64,000 nucleotides of DNA from Stenotrophomonas maltophilia (GCF_002799155.1 NZ_NERD01000002.1:806001-870000); one strand, 5' to 3'. Shown: positions 10,272 through 18,217, counted from the first letter of the stretch. Numbers and translations are program-made. The notes: generated from the sequence alone by a model not told the origin.

Positions 10272-10481
10272 GTGATTTGTCCGCGGTGTGAGCAAGGTGA
10301 GATACTTGAGGCTCGCGTCAAGGAGAGTGTGGCTCAGATTTTTGTCTGCGACGAATGTGATGCTGTATGGTTTTCTTTGAGTGACATCGGCGTTTCTCCG
10401 TTTCGGGATCTTGAGACCTATCTTGAGGAGAATTCAATTGCTCCATCTTGGGAGTCAATTTCCGTGGATAGGCGCCTGTGA
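10272..10481 (+). CDS. Small zinc-ribbon protein, probable orphan immunity protein
   Basis: 69 residues from the GTG at 10272, preferred over the upstream GTG at 10260 because TGAGGTG lies at 10261-10267, a good ribosome site for 10272. Two CxxC pairs, CPRC near the N-terminus and CDEC about 25 residues later, form a probable four-cysteine zinc ribbon, followed by VWF and an acidic tail. It follows the frameshifted toxin tail by eight bases, the usual immunity position. The reading frame stays open past its TGA into another fragment. The immunity function is an inference from position. Confidence 0.6.
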   Translation: MICPRCEQGEILEARVKESVAQIFVCDECDAVWFSLSDIGVSPFRDLETYLEENSIAPSWESISVDRRL

Positions 10482-10610
10482 TGCCTTGATGCACGCGACG
10501 GTTTTTATCTGGTGAAACAGCAGAAGCAGGGGTGGGCACTGAAACAGGGTCGGCCATTTGAGAGTGGCTGGAATGCGGGAAGCTACAATTCACGTATGAG
10601 CAAGAAGTAA
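10482..10610 (+). pseudogene. Immunity-type gene remnant continuing in frame after the zinc-ribbon stop
   Basis: Directly after the TGA at 10479-10481 the same frame stays open for 42 codons to TAA at 10608, reading for example DGFYLVKQQKQGWALKQGR and WNAGSYNSRMSKK. It has no start of its own. It could be the C-terminal scrap of a different gene, or the true end of the zinc-ribbon gene cut by a nonsense change. Confidence 0.45.
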
Positions 10611-10644
10611 GTGCGACCTCAGATGGAGTCCTGTGTGCTTCATC

Positions 10645-10758
10645 ATGTGCTACGCCGCGACCTGCGGATTCCGCTTTGTGCTCTCCTTTCAGTTCGAGAG
10701 CGCCTGTGCGGCAAGGCTCGGGAAGAATCTGGTCTTCCCGGAGCCTGTTGTCCCGTAA
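10645..10758 (+). pseudogene. 3' remnant of an immunity gene homologous to 18217-18609
   Basis: In the frame ending at TAA 10756 the sequence encodes YAATCGFRFVLSFQFES and ARLGKNLVFPEPVVP. The intact gene at 18217 ends YAATCGHRFVLSFQFES and ARLGKDLVFPGPAAP. Only about the last 36 codons remain and no start is present. Confidence 0.8.
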
Positions 10759-10831
10759 TGCCCTACAACAGGGTCGCAGTTCCTAGCCTGATTCCACCTC
10801 GCTTCACGTGGCGATATACCTTATGGATATA
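10650..10831 (+). repeat. ~182-bp direct repeat, left copy
   Basis: It matches 18500-18683 at about four fifths of positions by eye. It covers the immunity-gene 3' end plus the following non-coding DNA, ending in the identical word gcgatataccttatggatat. The orphan cdiA frame starts immediately after this copy and the whole array ends just after the right copy. Confidence 0.8.
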
Positions 10832-10871
10832 AGGCGCAGCCTCCGGCCTGCGTGCGGCCACTACTTCGACC

Positions 10872-13800
10872 GTGGTGACTGCCGGCAGCCAGCGCGCCAA
10901 CAGCGAGCAGAGCCATTCGACCAGTGATGCCCGCGTCAGCCAGTTGGCTGCAGGCGGCGATCTCAGTTTGATTGCCAATGGGGGCTCGATCCTCAGCCAG
11001 GGCACGCAGATGTCGGCCGAGGGCAACGCTGTGCTGCTGGCCACCAAGGACATCGTGTTCGACGTGGCCCACAACACCGAGCGCAGCGACAGCAGCAGCC
11101 GCGGCAAGGGCTGGGGCTTTGCCAACAACACCAGCGGCCTGCCGTTCGGTACCAACAACTCGCAGAGCCAGGGCAGCGGCAGCAGTGACACCATCACCGG
11201 CACGCAGCTGTCGGTCGGCGGCGGCGTGCGCATGGCCACCACCGAGGGCAACATCAGCCTGACCGCAGCCAACATCGCCGCCGAAAAGGACGTCAGCATC
11301 CGTGCGGCCGGTGATCTGCTGGTCCGCAGCGGGCAGGATACGGTCAGCAACGCCAATACGTCGGACAGCAAGGCGATCGGCACGGTACAGATATCGGATA
11401 CCGAGAAGTTCTCCGGCTGGCACCGCGAGCAGCACCAGGACGACAGCGCGCAGGTGTCACAGGTGGCCAGCAGCATCGGCAGTCTGGGCGGCAGCGTGAA
11501 CCTTACCGCCGGTGGCAAGTACACGCAGACGGCCAGCAACGTGGTGGCCGCCAAGGATGTGAACATCACCGCCGCCGAAATCGAGCTGCTGACCGCCGAT
11601 GAGAGCGGTCACTACTCGCAGAGCGACAAGGACCTGAAGATCGGCGTGTTCGCGCGGGTGAGGTCGCCGTTGATCGACCTGATCAACAACGTGGATGCGG
11701 CCCGTCAGTCCGATGATCGCCTGCAGAAGATGCAGGGCATGGCGGCAGGCGCCAATGCCTACCAGGCAGCCAGTGCGATCTCGGCACTGTCCGGCCGTGG
11801 CGGCAGTGGCGAACTGTTCCGTGCTGAAGCAGGCATCGGCTTCAAGACCGCCAACAGCAGTGCCGATGGCAGCAGCATGGTGTCGCGTGGCTCGACCATC
11901 CAGGGTGGTGGAAACGTGAACCTGACCAGCACCCAGGGCAACATCCATGTGGTGCAGGGCAACCTGAGCGCAGGCAACACGCTCAGCCTGGATTCGGCCG
12001 GAGATATCCTGCTGGAAGCTGGCAAGGCGCATGTGGCCGACCGCAGCAAGAGCAGCAATGCCGGCGCCGAAGTCGGCGTAGGCGTCTCTGTAGGCGCGCA
12101 GACCGGCGTGTACGTGTACGCCGAAGCGAGTGTCGGCAGCAGCAAGGCCAATGCCGAGAGCAGCACCTGGCAGAACACCACGCTGACCGGCAAGAACATT
12201 TCGATGAAGGCCGAGGGCGATACCACCCTGCGTGGCGCCACGGCGACCGCTGACCGAATCGACGTCAAGACCGGCGGGACGCTGACCATCGAATCGCTGC
12301 AGGACATCGCCGAGAGCATGTCCAGGAACAGCCAGGTGGGTGGCCGCGTGCAGGTGTCGATCGGCACCGCATGGAATGCTGACGGGTATGCCAGTGCAGG
12401 CAAGGCCAGCGGCAGCTACCAGGGTGTTGGCCAGCAGAGCGGCCTGTTCGCCGGCAATGGCGGGTACCACGTCGATGCAGGTCACGTGAACCTGGTGGGC
12501 GGCGCGATTGCCAGCACCCATGCGGGCAACAGTGAACTGACTGCGGGCTCGCTGACGTTCACCGACCTGCAGAACCACATGGACTACACGGCCAGTTCGG
12601 GCAGCATCAGTGGTGGTGCCGGCGGTGAGATGGATGGCTGGACGCCCAAGCCGGGAACGGCCGCGCCCCGTGGTGGTCCGGGCCTGCCGATGATGGAAAA
12701 GGGCAGCGACAGCAGCTCCACCCTTGCCACTTTGACCGAGGGCAACATCACCATCGGTGGCAAGCAGACGTCGGCGGCTGAGCTGGGCATCAATACCGAC
12801 GCCAGTGGAGCGCATCGTGCGCTGGAGGCATTGCCGGATGCGAGCAAGCTGCTGGCGGACCAGCAGGCGATGGCGGCTGCGGCGGGGACGGTGATGGCCA
12901 CCAGCCAGCAGATTGCCTGGGATATTGGCAGTGCAGATGCGAAGAAGATCACGGATAAATATCGGGAGCCGATGAGTCCCGAAGAGAGACGGGCGTTCGA
13001 TGCGCTTCCTTCGGACGAGCAGTTCAAGCGCCTCGTCGCGTTCGATGCATCCTACCCCGATGCACTGGTGACCCAGCAGAAGTGGGCCCCTGATGGTGTC
13101 TATGGTCGCGCGCTCGGCGCAGTGACCAGCGCGTTGGTCGGTGGTGTTGAAGGGCAGGGGCTGGGTCAGCTGGGTTCCAGCGCGCTGGCGCCGTATGCGG
13201 CTGAACTGATCGGCAAGACGTTTGATCCGAACAAGCAGAGTGCTGTGCCTAGCGAGGCCATGCAGATGCTGTCGCACGCGCTGCTGGGCGCGCTGCTGGC
13301 TGAGGCCAATGGTGGCAAGGCGGGGAGCGGGGCGTTGGCGGCTGGTGGTGGTGAGTTGGCGGCGAAGGTCCTGGGCGACTACTACGCGCGCCAGAATGGA
13401 GGGCAGCTGAGTCCCGAGCAGGAACAGAAGATCAAAGTACTGGGGCAGGCCGTTGGAGCGATGGCTGGTGGAATCGGTGGGGATGGCGCGATGGGGGCGG
13501 CTTTGGGAGCCACCATTGCCAAGAACTCCGTCGAGAACAACTACCTGAATCATGCAGAGCGCATGCAGTTCCTGGACGCCATGCTGAGCTGCACGAAGAG
13601 CGGTGAACGCTGCGGCGAGAAGGAAGAACTCGCTGCGTTGTCCGACGCGAGGAATTCGGCCTTGATTGCCGCGTGCACGGGAGCGGCGAACTCGTCAGCG
13701 TGCCAGGCGGAGAAGTCCAAACTGGGAGACGCGTACTGGACGCTCGCACAGGGTGAATCCGTCTATACCCAATGGATCAAGGACAACGGGCTTGCCCTGG

Positions 13801-14924
13801 CTGAGGCGGCCCTGACGAAGGGGAATGGGGGCAAGATCGCGTCGGATCTGCTCACTCATACTTCTTCGATCGATGCTAAGTACAAGATCACCTGCGCCGC
13901 CGCCGGGCGATGCGATCCGTTCACTGCGGGTGCACTGGTCCTGGATGGACGAATGCAGGAGGCGATGACCAATTTCGCCATCAATCTGTTGTTTGACAAG
14001 GCTGGGGCTGCTGCGGGCGTTACGACCAACGCGGGCGGCATGGTGATGGACGTGGCCAAGATGAACCAGATCTATGCCACTGTGGAGAGTTTCAAGCAAG
14101 CCAAGCATGACTATGATCGTGCGCTGGAAATAGGTGGGTGGGGCCTCGTCAAGGAGAAGGGTATCGGCGCCTGGTCATCCATCACTGGCTACTTCGGAAA
14201 TGGCTGGGATGCGGCGACCTACGAGCTCGGTCTGAACCAGAAGTGGAACCTTGCGGATGTTGCGGGCAACGGTTTCACCAAGGGCGATATGGGACTTGAT
14301 GCAGCATTGGCCGTGGTCAGCCTGGGTGACATCACTGCAATCCGCGCTGCGGCCAAGGCGAGGACGCTGGCGGCGCTGGAGCGTGAGGCCGCATCTGGTG
14401 CTGGAAAACCGAAATCGCCTGTGGATATGGGTGAAAGACGCCCCAAGAACGACTATCTCAATGAAGTAGAGGCGTCAAAAACGCCCGCCGAACTGATCGA
14501 ACAGCAAAGGGGGACGGCAGGCAGAACTGCGCCGGTAGATTATGAACACATTCTAGACGGGAACTTGAATGCGCGTGGTGATGGTGTTGGTGGTCATTAT
14601 CTGCGATCAGATAATGTAAGGGTTGTTGAAGTGACCATGGGGCCGGATCGAAAGGGCATCACGCGGGGGATGGTCGAAATTCGTGATCCCGCAACTGGTA
14701 AGTGGGTGGCCAAGAGGGCCGAGACAACATTTTTCCCGAGAGAGTGGACCCGGCGCAGGGTGGAGATGGAGATCGAAAGCGCATTTGCGAAATCGTCAAC
14801 GAAGTACAGGAATGGTCAGCCATATTGGGAGGGCACTTCTTCCAGTGGTGTTAAGATTGAAGGCTACTACACACGCCCGGATGGCGGAGCAGCCACGGCA
14901 TATCCGGTTTATGGGGCTAAATAG
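10872..14924 (+). CDS. Orphan CdiA 3' portion: FHA-2 repeats, VENN pretoxin, EndoU-type toxin
   Basis: This 1350-codon frame has no signal peptide or TPS domain. Homology to the full exoprotein already begins at 10833, just after a TAA, so the listed GTG is only the first possible start. Its N-terminus (VTAGSQRANSEQ) aligns with the FHA-2 part of the main CdiA near nt 6980. FHA-2 repeats run to about 12600, a pretoxin region follows, VENN lies at 13530-13541, then a cytoplasm-entry-like segment, and from about 14490 a toxin with HILDGN, GVGGHYL, TTFFPREW, KIEGYYT and a terminal TAYPVYG. That His/GGH/FFP/TAYP pattern is the bacterial EndoU nuclease family, so RNA cleavage is the expected activity. 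Without a secretion domain it is probably silent and acts as a donor for recombination into the main gene. The next gene starts two bases after its stop codon. Confidence 0.85.
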   Translation: MVTAGSQRANSEQSHSTSDARVSQLAAGGDLSLIANGGSILSQGTQMSAEGNAVLLATKDIVFDVAHNTERSDSSSRGKGWGFANNTSGLPFGTNNSQSQGSGSSDTITGTQLSVGGGVRMATTEGNISLTAANIAAEKDVSIRAAGDLLVRSGQDTVSNANTSDSKAIGTVQISDTEKFSGWHREQHQDDSAQVSQVASSIGSLGGSVNLTAGGKYTQTASNVVAAKDVNITAAEIELLTADESGHYSQSDKDLKIGVFARVRSPLIDLINNVDAARQSDDRLQKMQGMAAGANAYQAASAISALSGRGGSGELFRAEAGIGFKTANSSADGSSMVSRGSTIQGGGNVNLTSTQGNIHVVQGNLSAGNTLSLDSAGDILLEAGKAHVADRSKSSNAGAEVGVGVSVGAQTGVYVYAEASVGSSKANAESSTWQNTTLTGKNISMKAEGDTTLRGATATADRIDVKTGGTLTIESLQDIAESMSRNSQVGGRVQVSIGTAWNADGYASAGKASGSYQGVGQQSGLFAGNGGYHVDAGHVNLVGGAIASTHAGNSELTAGSLTFTDLQNHMDYTASSGSISGGAGGEMDGWTPKPGTAAPRGGPGLPMMEKGSDSSSTLATLTEGNITIGGKQTSAAELGINTDASGAHRALEALPDASKLLADQQAMAAAAGTVMATSQQIAWDIGSADAKKITDKYREPMSPEERRAFDALPSDEQFKRLVAFDASYPDALVTQQKWAPDGVYGRALGAVTSALVGGVEGQGLGQLGSSALAPYAAELIGKTFDPNKQSAVPSEAMQMLSHALLGALLAEANGGKAGSGALAAGGGELAAKVLGDYYARQNGGQLSPEQEQKIKVLGQAVGAMAGGIGGDGAMGAALGATIAKNSVENNYLNHAERMQFLDAMLSCTKSGERCGEKEELAALSDARNSALIAACTGAANSSACQAEKSKLGDAYWTLAQGESVYTQWIKDNGLALAEAALTKGNGGKIASDLLTHTSSIDAKYKITCAAAGRCDPFTAGALVLDGRMQEAMTNFAINLLFDKAGAAAGVTTNAGGMVMDVAKMNQIYATVESFKQAKHDYDRALEIGGWGLVKEKGIGAWSSITGYFGNGWDAATYELGLNQKWNLADVAGNGFTKGDMGLDAALAVVSLGDITAIRAAAKARTLAALEREAASGAGKPKSPVDMGERRPKNDYLNEVEASKTPAELIEQQRGTAGRTAPVDYEHILDGNLNARGDGVGGHYLRSDNVRVVEVTMGPDRKGITRGMVEIRDPATGKWVAKRAETTFFPREWTRRRVEMEIESAFAKSSTKYRNGQPYWEGTSSSGVKIEGYYTRPDGGAATAYPVYGAK

Positions 14925-14925
14925 A

Positions 14926-15423
14926 ATGGTTATGGGTGCAATTTTGTTTCCTTATTGGAATGGTGATGAGTATGTTGTCTCGTCAGATGAGAGAATTGGT
15001 GATTCAGAGCCTGTCTTGTATGGTCAGGGGGATGGGGTCGGGGAGATTGCTGCATGGTTGGATGGTGACTTCGGTTTTCTTGGCACAGGCAGTGAGCGAC
15101 GCGTTCGGAAATTATTCGAAACTGCGGCACCTGCTGCCAGTGGCGGAGAGTGCGTTCACTATGGGGAGGGGCATGCAGTCTTGCGCGTGGGGGACCTGTT
15201 CCTGATTTTTTCCAGATGGAATAAAAATAATGTTGCATTGTTGAAGCAGGCGCAGATTATCAGTGTCCTGGATATGTACTCTTCCTTCCGAGCAGTCAGC
15301 CCGCGAAAGAAGGATCGACCTCCAGCGGCGTTCGAGTTCGAGTATGAGGCTGAGGGTGAAGAGGCTGTCCGTCGATTCAAGGATGCAGGCGGGGATGTCT
15401 CCAGGCTTGAGGACGACTTCTGA
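14926..15423 (+). CDS. Probable immunity protein for the EndoU-type toxin
   Basis: 165 residues from the ATG at 14926, one base after the orphan cdiA stop; ATG 14932 is an alternative. The frame is open further upstream inside cdiA but that is overlap. It is acidic, with no membrane span or signal, a mixed alpha/beta composition and the end VSRLEDDF. GC is lower than the FHA regions. I cannot assign a named family. Its position directly behind an EndoU toxin makes it the cognate inhibitor by inference. Confidence 0.72.
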   Translation: MVMGAILFPYWNGDEYVVSSDERIGDSEPVLYGQGDGVGEIAAWLDGDFGFLGTGSERRVRKLFETAAPAASGGECVHYGEGHAVLRVGDLFLIFSRWNKNNVALLKQAQIISVLDMYSSFRAVSPRKKDRPPAAFEFEYEAEGEEAVRRFKDAGGDVSRLEDDF

Positions 15424-15462
15424 GCATGACCTTCAGAAGTTCCTGTAGATCGCGGTTCGAGA

Positions 15463-15657
15463 GTGCCTTCTGGCAGAGGGGCCGTTGAGGCAATCACGTC
15501 AGCACATGGGAAGTGGACAAATGCGTGGCATATTGACGTGTTGAAGTGCGTGTATCTGTCCATCTGGTCGGCGTGCCTGATCGCGTGGCCGATTGTCTTC
15601 CTCAACTTCGTATTTGGAATCAGATTCCGCTACTACCGCGACTGTCGAGATAAATAG
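15463..15657 (+). CDS. Small hypothetical membrane protein, possibly an immunity remnant
   Basis: 64 codons from a GTG. The C-terminal half has one hydrophobic stretch (LSIWSACLIAWPIVFLNFVF) followed by a basic tail (RFRYYRDCRDK). No convincing ribosome site is visible and the first ~15 residues look non-coding, so this may be the C-terminal scrap of a membrane immunity protein. It occupies most of the 315 bases between two immunity genes; nothing else is evident there except the toxin stub that follows. Confidence 0.35.
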   Translation: MPSGRGAVEAITSAHGKWTNAWHIDVLKCVYLSIWSACLIAWPIVFLNFVFGIRFRYYRDCRDK

Positions 15658-15742
15658 TGCGCGAGTGAGTTCTTTGAATGCCAATAAGGCTAAGGATCAG
15701 ATTTTGAAATTGAAGTTCCCTGTGAGAAGTGGGGTGCCATGA
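15656..15742 (+). pseudogene. Toxin 3' stub coupled to the 15739 immunity gene
   Basis: An open frame (extending back to 15581 inside the previous ORF) reads VSSLNANKAKDQILKLKF and PVRSGVP, ending at TGA 15740-15742, which overlaps the next ATG as ATGA. The same overlap joins the intact cdiA to its immunity gene, so I read this as the last codons of a lost toxin. Confidence 0.5.
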
Positions 15743-16200
15743 ATTCGCATGAATTGATTGATATTGTCGAGGCGACTGAGTGGTACGTGTATTTGCTCAG
15801 TTTGGATGAGTGCTCGCCGCACGCGCTTTTGGGAGTGGGGGCGGTTAGTAACGATGCGAAATGGCAGTTTGCGGTTGATTTGACACTCAGGTGTCTTGTT
15901 TCAGGGGTGTGGATGTTCTCAGTCCCGAACATTCTTGATGAGCTTGGGTTGGCTAGTGATGAGGAGTTTTGTGCTCGACTGTCGCAGTTCGATCCGTTTG
16001 CGCTTTCCGAAGATGGGGAGAAGTATTGGCTTGATTCCTATATGGTTGGCTCCTCGGTATCCTCCAGCATGGTTTCAAGATGTTTGATTTCTGCAGAAGG
16101 GCCCGTGTTCGCGTCGGGATTTTTTGAGGAGATTGATAGATTGTTTTCTATGTCGGGAGTGGCGTGGCGTGAAGGTTCTCTTATATCGATTTCTTCTTGA
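15739..16200 (+). CDS. Orphan immunity-type protein
   Basis: 153 residues starting MNSHELIDIVEATEW. There is no signal or membrane segment; it is acidic with scattered aromatic residues (WYVYLLSLDE, KYWLDSYMVG). The ATG overlaps the stop of an upstream toxin stub and GGGG sits a few bases upstream. AT-richer than the FHA genes, like its neighbours in the array. The family is not recognised; the role rests on its position among other toxin/immunity relics. Confidence 0.6.
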   Translation: MNSHELIDIVEATEWYVYLLSLDECSPHALLGVGAVSNDAKWQFAVDLTLRCLVSGVWMFSVPNILDELGLASDEEFCARLSQFDPFALSEDGEKYWLDSYMVGSSVSSSMVSRCLISAEGPVFASGFFEEIDRLFSMSGVAWREGSLISISS

Positions 16201-16209
16201 TTGAACTGG

Positions 16210-16338
16210 CGACAGCGGCTCTACCCTCTTGCCACGTTGACCGAGAGCAATGCCGCCATCGGAGGTAAACGGACGTCGGTGGCAGAGCTGGGTATCAATG
16301 CCGATACCATTGGAGTAAATTGCGCGCTGGATGTATAG
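16210..16338 (+). pseudogene. Residual piece of a cdiA pretoxin region
   Basis: After one frame correction near 16230 it reads STL(A)TLTESNAAIGGKRTS then VAELGINADTIG, matching TLATLTEGNITIGGKQTS and AAELGINTDASG at 12720-12815 of the orphan cdiA. It ends at TAG 16336. Only about 40 codons survive. Confidence 0.8.
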
Positions 16339-16363
16339 AATTGTGGGCGTCGAGTTCAAATGA
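16331..16363 (+). pseudogene. Toxin 3' stub coupled to the DUF596-like gene
   Basis: A short frame reading MYRIVGVEFK ends at TGA 16361-16363, overlapping the next ATG as ATGA. Ten codons alone would not be called; it is listed because the same arrangement recurs ahead of four other immunity genes in the array. Confidence 0.4.
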
Positions 16364-16698
16364 TTTCTGACACGATCAGGAATGTTCTTCATTACTCTTA
16401 TGGATGCTCCATGGGGGTTCTGTGGAGAAATATGAATATGGAGTTTGAGGGGGCGTTTGAGCGGCAGACGGAAGAGTTCTTTTCTATGCTTAGGATGCTG
16501 ATGGAGGAAGGGAAGCTGAAACTTGCCTCGGACGGCGTCTTTGCCGATGGCGATATCGATGCGCAATTGGGTGTTCTGCGCCGTGCGTGGCCTAGCACAA
16601 GAGATCAGGAAGATCTCGATGAGGACGGACTTTGGTTTCTTACAGATGCTCCGTTTGGATTGGTTTGGATCGCGCCTGAGGGAGACGTCTGGACCTGA
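16360..16698 (+). CDS. DUF596-like protein, probable orphan immunity protein
   Basis: 112 residues. It begins MISDTIRNVLHYSYGCSMG, has a central EEGKLKLASDGVF block followed by DIDAQLGVLRRAWP, and ends with aromatic-rich DGLWFLTDAPFGLVWI. This order of blocks resembles my recollection of the DUF596 family, small proteins often found beside CDI toxins. The start overlaps the TGA of a toxin stub. There is no export signal. The immunity role is inferred from family and neighbourhood; no toxin body remains next to it. Confidence 0.7.
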   Translation: MISDTIRNVLHYSYGCSMGVLWRNMNMEFEGAFERQTEEFFSMLRMLMEEGKLKLASDGVFADGDIDAQLGVLRRAWPSTRDQEDLDEDGLWFLTDAPFGLVWIAPEGDVWT

Positions 16699-16770
16699 TT
16701 TGAGCGTCTGCTTCATCGGGTGAGGCCTTCTGTTTGACTGGTGTGTTGGATTTCTGTCGAACCGCAGTGA

Positions 16771-16881
16771 TCAAATCATCGCTGCATCGCCTTTGAATGC
16801 AGGCAGGCGTATCTCAATGGCCGGGATGCTACGTGGGAATCGGACTTGAGTGATTTCGTGGTGAGTTTGGATGGAAGATAA
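16771..16881 (+). pseudogene. Toxin 3' stub coupled to the 16881 membrane gene
   Basis: A 36-codon frame opens after a TGA and reads CRQAYLNGRDATWESDLSD then FVVSLDGR, ending at TAA 16879-16881, whose last base is the A of the next ATG (TAATG). Part of it is the 33-bp repeat shared with 9954-9986. It looks like the C-terminus of a lost toxin. Confidence 0.5.
16801..16833 (+). repeat. 33-bp repeat, copy B
   Basis: Matches 9954-9986 at 29 of 33 positions; lies within the toxin stub ahead of the membrane immunity-type gene. Confidence 0.7.
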
Positions 16882-17762
16882 TGAGAGTAAGGATTGAACC
16901 CACCTTCGGTGGCGCCGACGGTGAAGCAGTACAGCGCACAGATACAGCCTCCGATGGGCTGAGCGAGAAGGACGCACTGGCGATCGTGGTAGGCGACAGG
17001 TTCTCCACCTATCTCCACTACTGGAGGCTGTACGAAGCATGCGGCAGGGCGCCAAGGCGATGGAACTGGCCGGCATTCCTGTTCTCGTCACTCTGGTTCT
17101 TCTTCCGGCGCATGCATGCGTGGGGAGCGCTCTGGTTTATCCTTTCGCCGTTGATGATGACCACCTTCGCGCTGCTGGGGCTGCCATGGTTGTCCTTGCT
17201 CTCTTTCGTGGTGTTTCGCGTACTTGCAGGAATCCTGGCGAATCCGCTGTACCTGGCGCACTGTCGAAGGATTGTCCGCAAGGTTGATGCCGAGCATCGC
17301 GGGGCACATCGTCGGCACCTTGAACTGCAGAAGGCTGGCGGCGTCAGCTACACCGCTCTGGTGATCGCCTTGGCGGTAACGGCCTCACAGAACACCCTTA
17401 TCAAACTGATCGTTGGTTCGATATCAGAGCCAACGCCCACGCAGTCCGCTGTGCACGTGGCGGCGAACCCGCCGTATCCGCCGGACCCGCAGATAGAGGA
17501 AGCGGAGCGGGTGGTGTACCAGGAGCAAATGCGTGCGATCGCAATGACGGCGTGGCCAGCGGGCGTTCCAACCGAGGGCAATGCCTGCATTGTCGAGCTG
17601 CGTCTGGCGCCCCCGGGGCGCGTGCTGGAGGCCACCGTTCTGGAGCCCTGCACGTTGAACGACGTCCAACGCGAGATGATGCTGGTCGAAATCAGGCGCA
17701 CGGACTTCACGATCGAGGGGAAGATGCGGTTCTTCAACCGGCATACCCTCATTGGATTGTGA
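16881..17762 (+). CDS. Two-part membrane protein, DUF2628-like region plus TolA/TonB-like C-terminus
   Basis: 293 residues. Residues ~25-140 resemble DUF2628 proteins: a cytosolic lead with YLHYWRLYEACGR, then NWPAFLFSSLWFFFRRMHAW, and two or three hydrophobic segments. A further hydrophobic segment (YTALVIALAVTA) lies near 155-175, then a Pro-rich linker and a C-terminal domain with ECxVEL-like strands (CIVELRLAPPGRVLEATVLE) resembling the TolA/TonB C-terminal fold. The start is TAATG-coupled to a toxin stub, so it could be immunity to a membrane-active toxin, but the size and periplasmic domain are unusual for that; an unrelated envelope protein captured in the array is possible. Confidence 0.6.
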   Translation: MRVRIEPTFGGADGEAVQRTDTASDGLSEKDALAIVVGDRFSTYLHYWRLYEACGRAPRRWNWPAFLFSSLWFFFRRMHAWGALWFILSPLMMTTFALLGLPWLSLLSFVVFRVLAGILANPLYLAHCRRIVRKVDAEHRGAHRRHLELQKAGGVSYTALVIALAVTASQNTLIKLIVGSISEPTPTQSAVHVAANPPYPPDPQIEEAERVVYQEQMRAIAMTAWPAGVPTEGNACIVELRLAPPGRVLEATVLEPCTLNDVQREMMLVEIRRTDFTIEGKMRFFNRHTLIGL

Positions 17763-17822
17763 TCGCTGACATCCGGCGAGGATGGTTTCGGAAATGGGGT
17801 CATGCAGGGAGATTATTGGTGA
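17763..17822 (+). pseudogene. Toxin 3' stub coupled to the 17819 immunity gene
   Basis: Immediately after the 16881 gene's TGA the same frame reads 19 codons (SLTSGEDGFGNGVMQGDYW) to TGA 17820-17822. The next GTG overlaps that stop as GTGA. Confidence 0.45.
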
Positions 17823-18073
17823 AAGAACAGCTCTTGACGATCGAGGAAGCCTATATGGCGATGTTCTACTTCCTCCAGATCGACTATTCCCGTGGCCCCA
17901 GCGATGAGATCGGGGGGCTGCTGGGTTCACTTGGCTGGAGTCTTAAGGAGGATCGAAGTCCCATGGATCCAGGCGCGTGGGAGGACTGGTTGGACGCGGT
18001 GAGAACGTCCATGGGGAACAGCGAGCAGGGCATAAAGGATATGAGCGCTACCTACACTGATCTGAAGCGGTAG
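17819..18073 (+). CDS. Small orphan immunity-type protein
   Basis: 84 residues from the GTG at 17819, with GGGAGA about eight bases upstream. Sequence blocks are LLTIEEAYMAMFYFL, GGLLGSLGW, and MDPGAWEDWLDAV, a pattern I associate with small uncharacterised immunity-like proteins. Helical, acidic, without signal or membrane span. The open frame extends upstream across the previous gene, but that part is overlap. GTGA coupling to a toxin stub supports the immunity reading. Confidence 0.62.
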   Translation: MKEQLLTIEEAYMAMFYFLQIDYSRGPSDEIGGLLGSLGWSLKEDRSPMDPGAWEDWLDAVRTSMGNSEQGIKDMSATYTDLKR

Positions 18074-18121
18074 TCGGATTATTGCGAGCTCCCATGGGTG
18101 AGGGGGGCAGGGGCAGTCCAT

Positions 18122-18217
18122 ATGAATCAGGAATTCTTCAGGACAGAAATGAAGCGGAAGACGAAAGCGGCCATGCCGAGTCATGAAACTGTCGGCTTCA
18201 GAATGATGGTTCGATAA
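18122..18217 (+). pseudogene. Toxin 3' stub coupled to the 18217 immunity gene
   Basis: A 31-codon basic frame (FFRTEMKRKTKAAMPSHET then VGFRMMVR) ends at TAA 18215-18217; the last base is the A of the next ATG (TAATG). The Lys/Arg-rich composition suits the end of a nuclease toxin, but this is a guess. Confidence 0.42.

Noticed and set aside
10812-10832. Phage-type attachment site at gcgatataccttatggatat
   Set aside because: The identical words lie within longer direct repeats that include coding DNA, and no integrase gene is present, so duplication by homologous recombination explains them.
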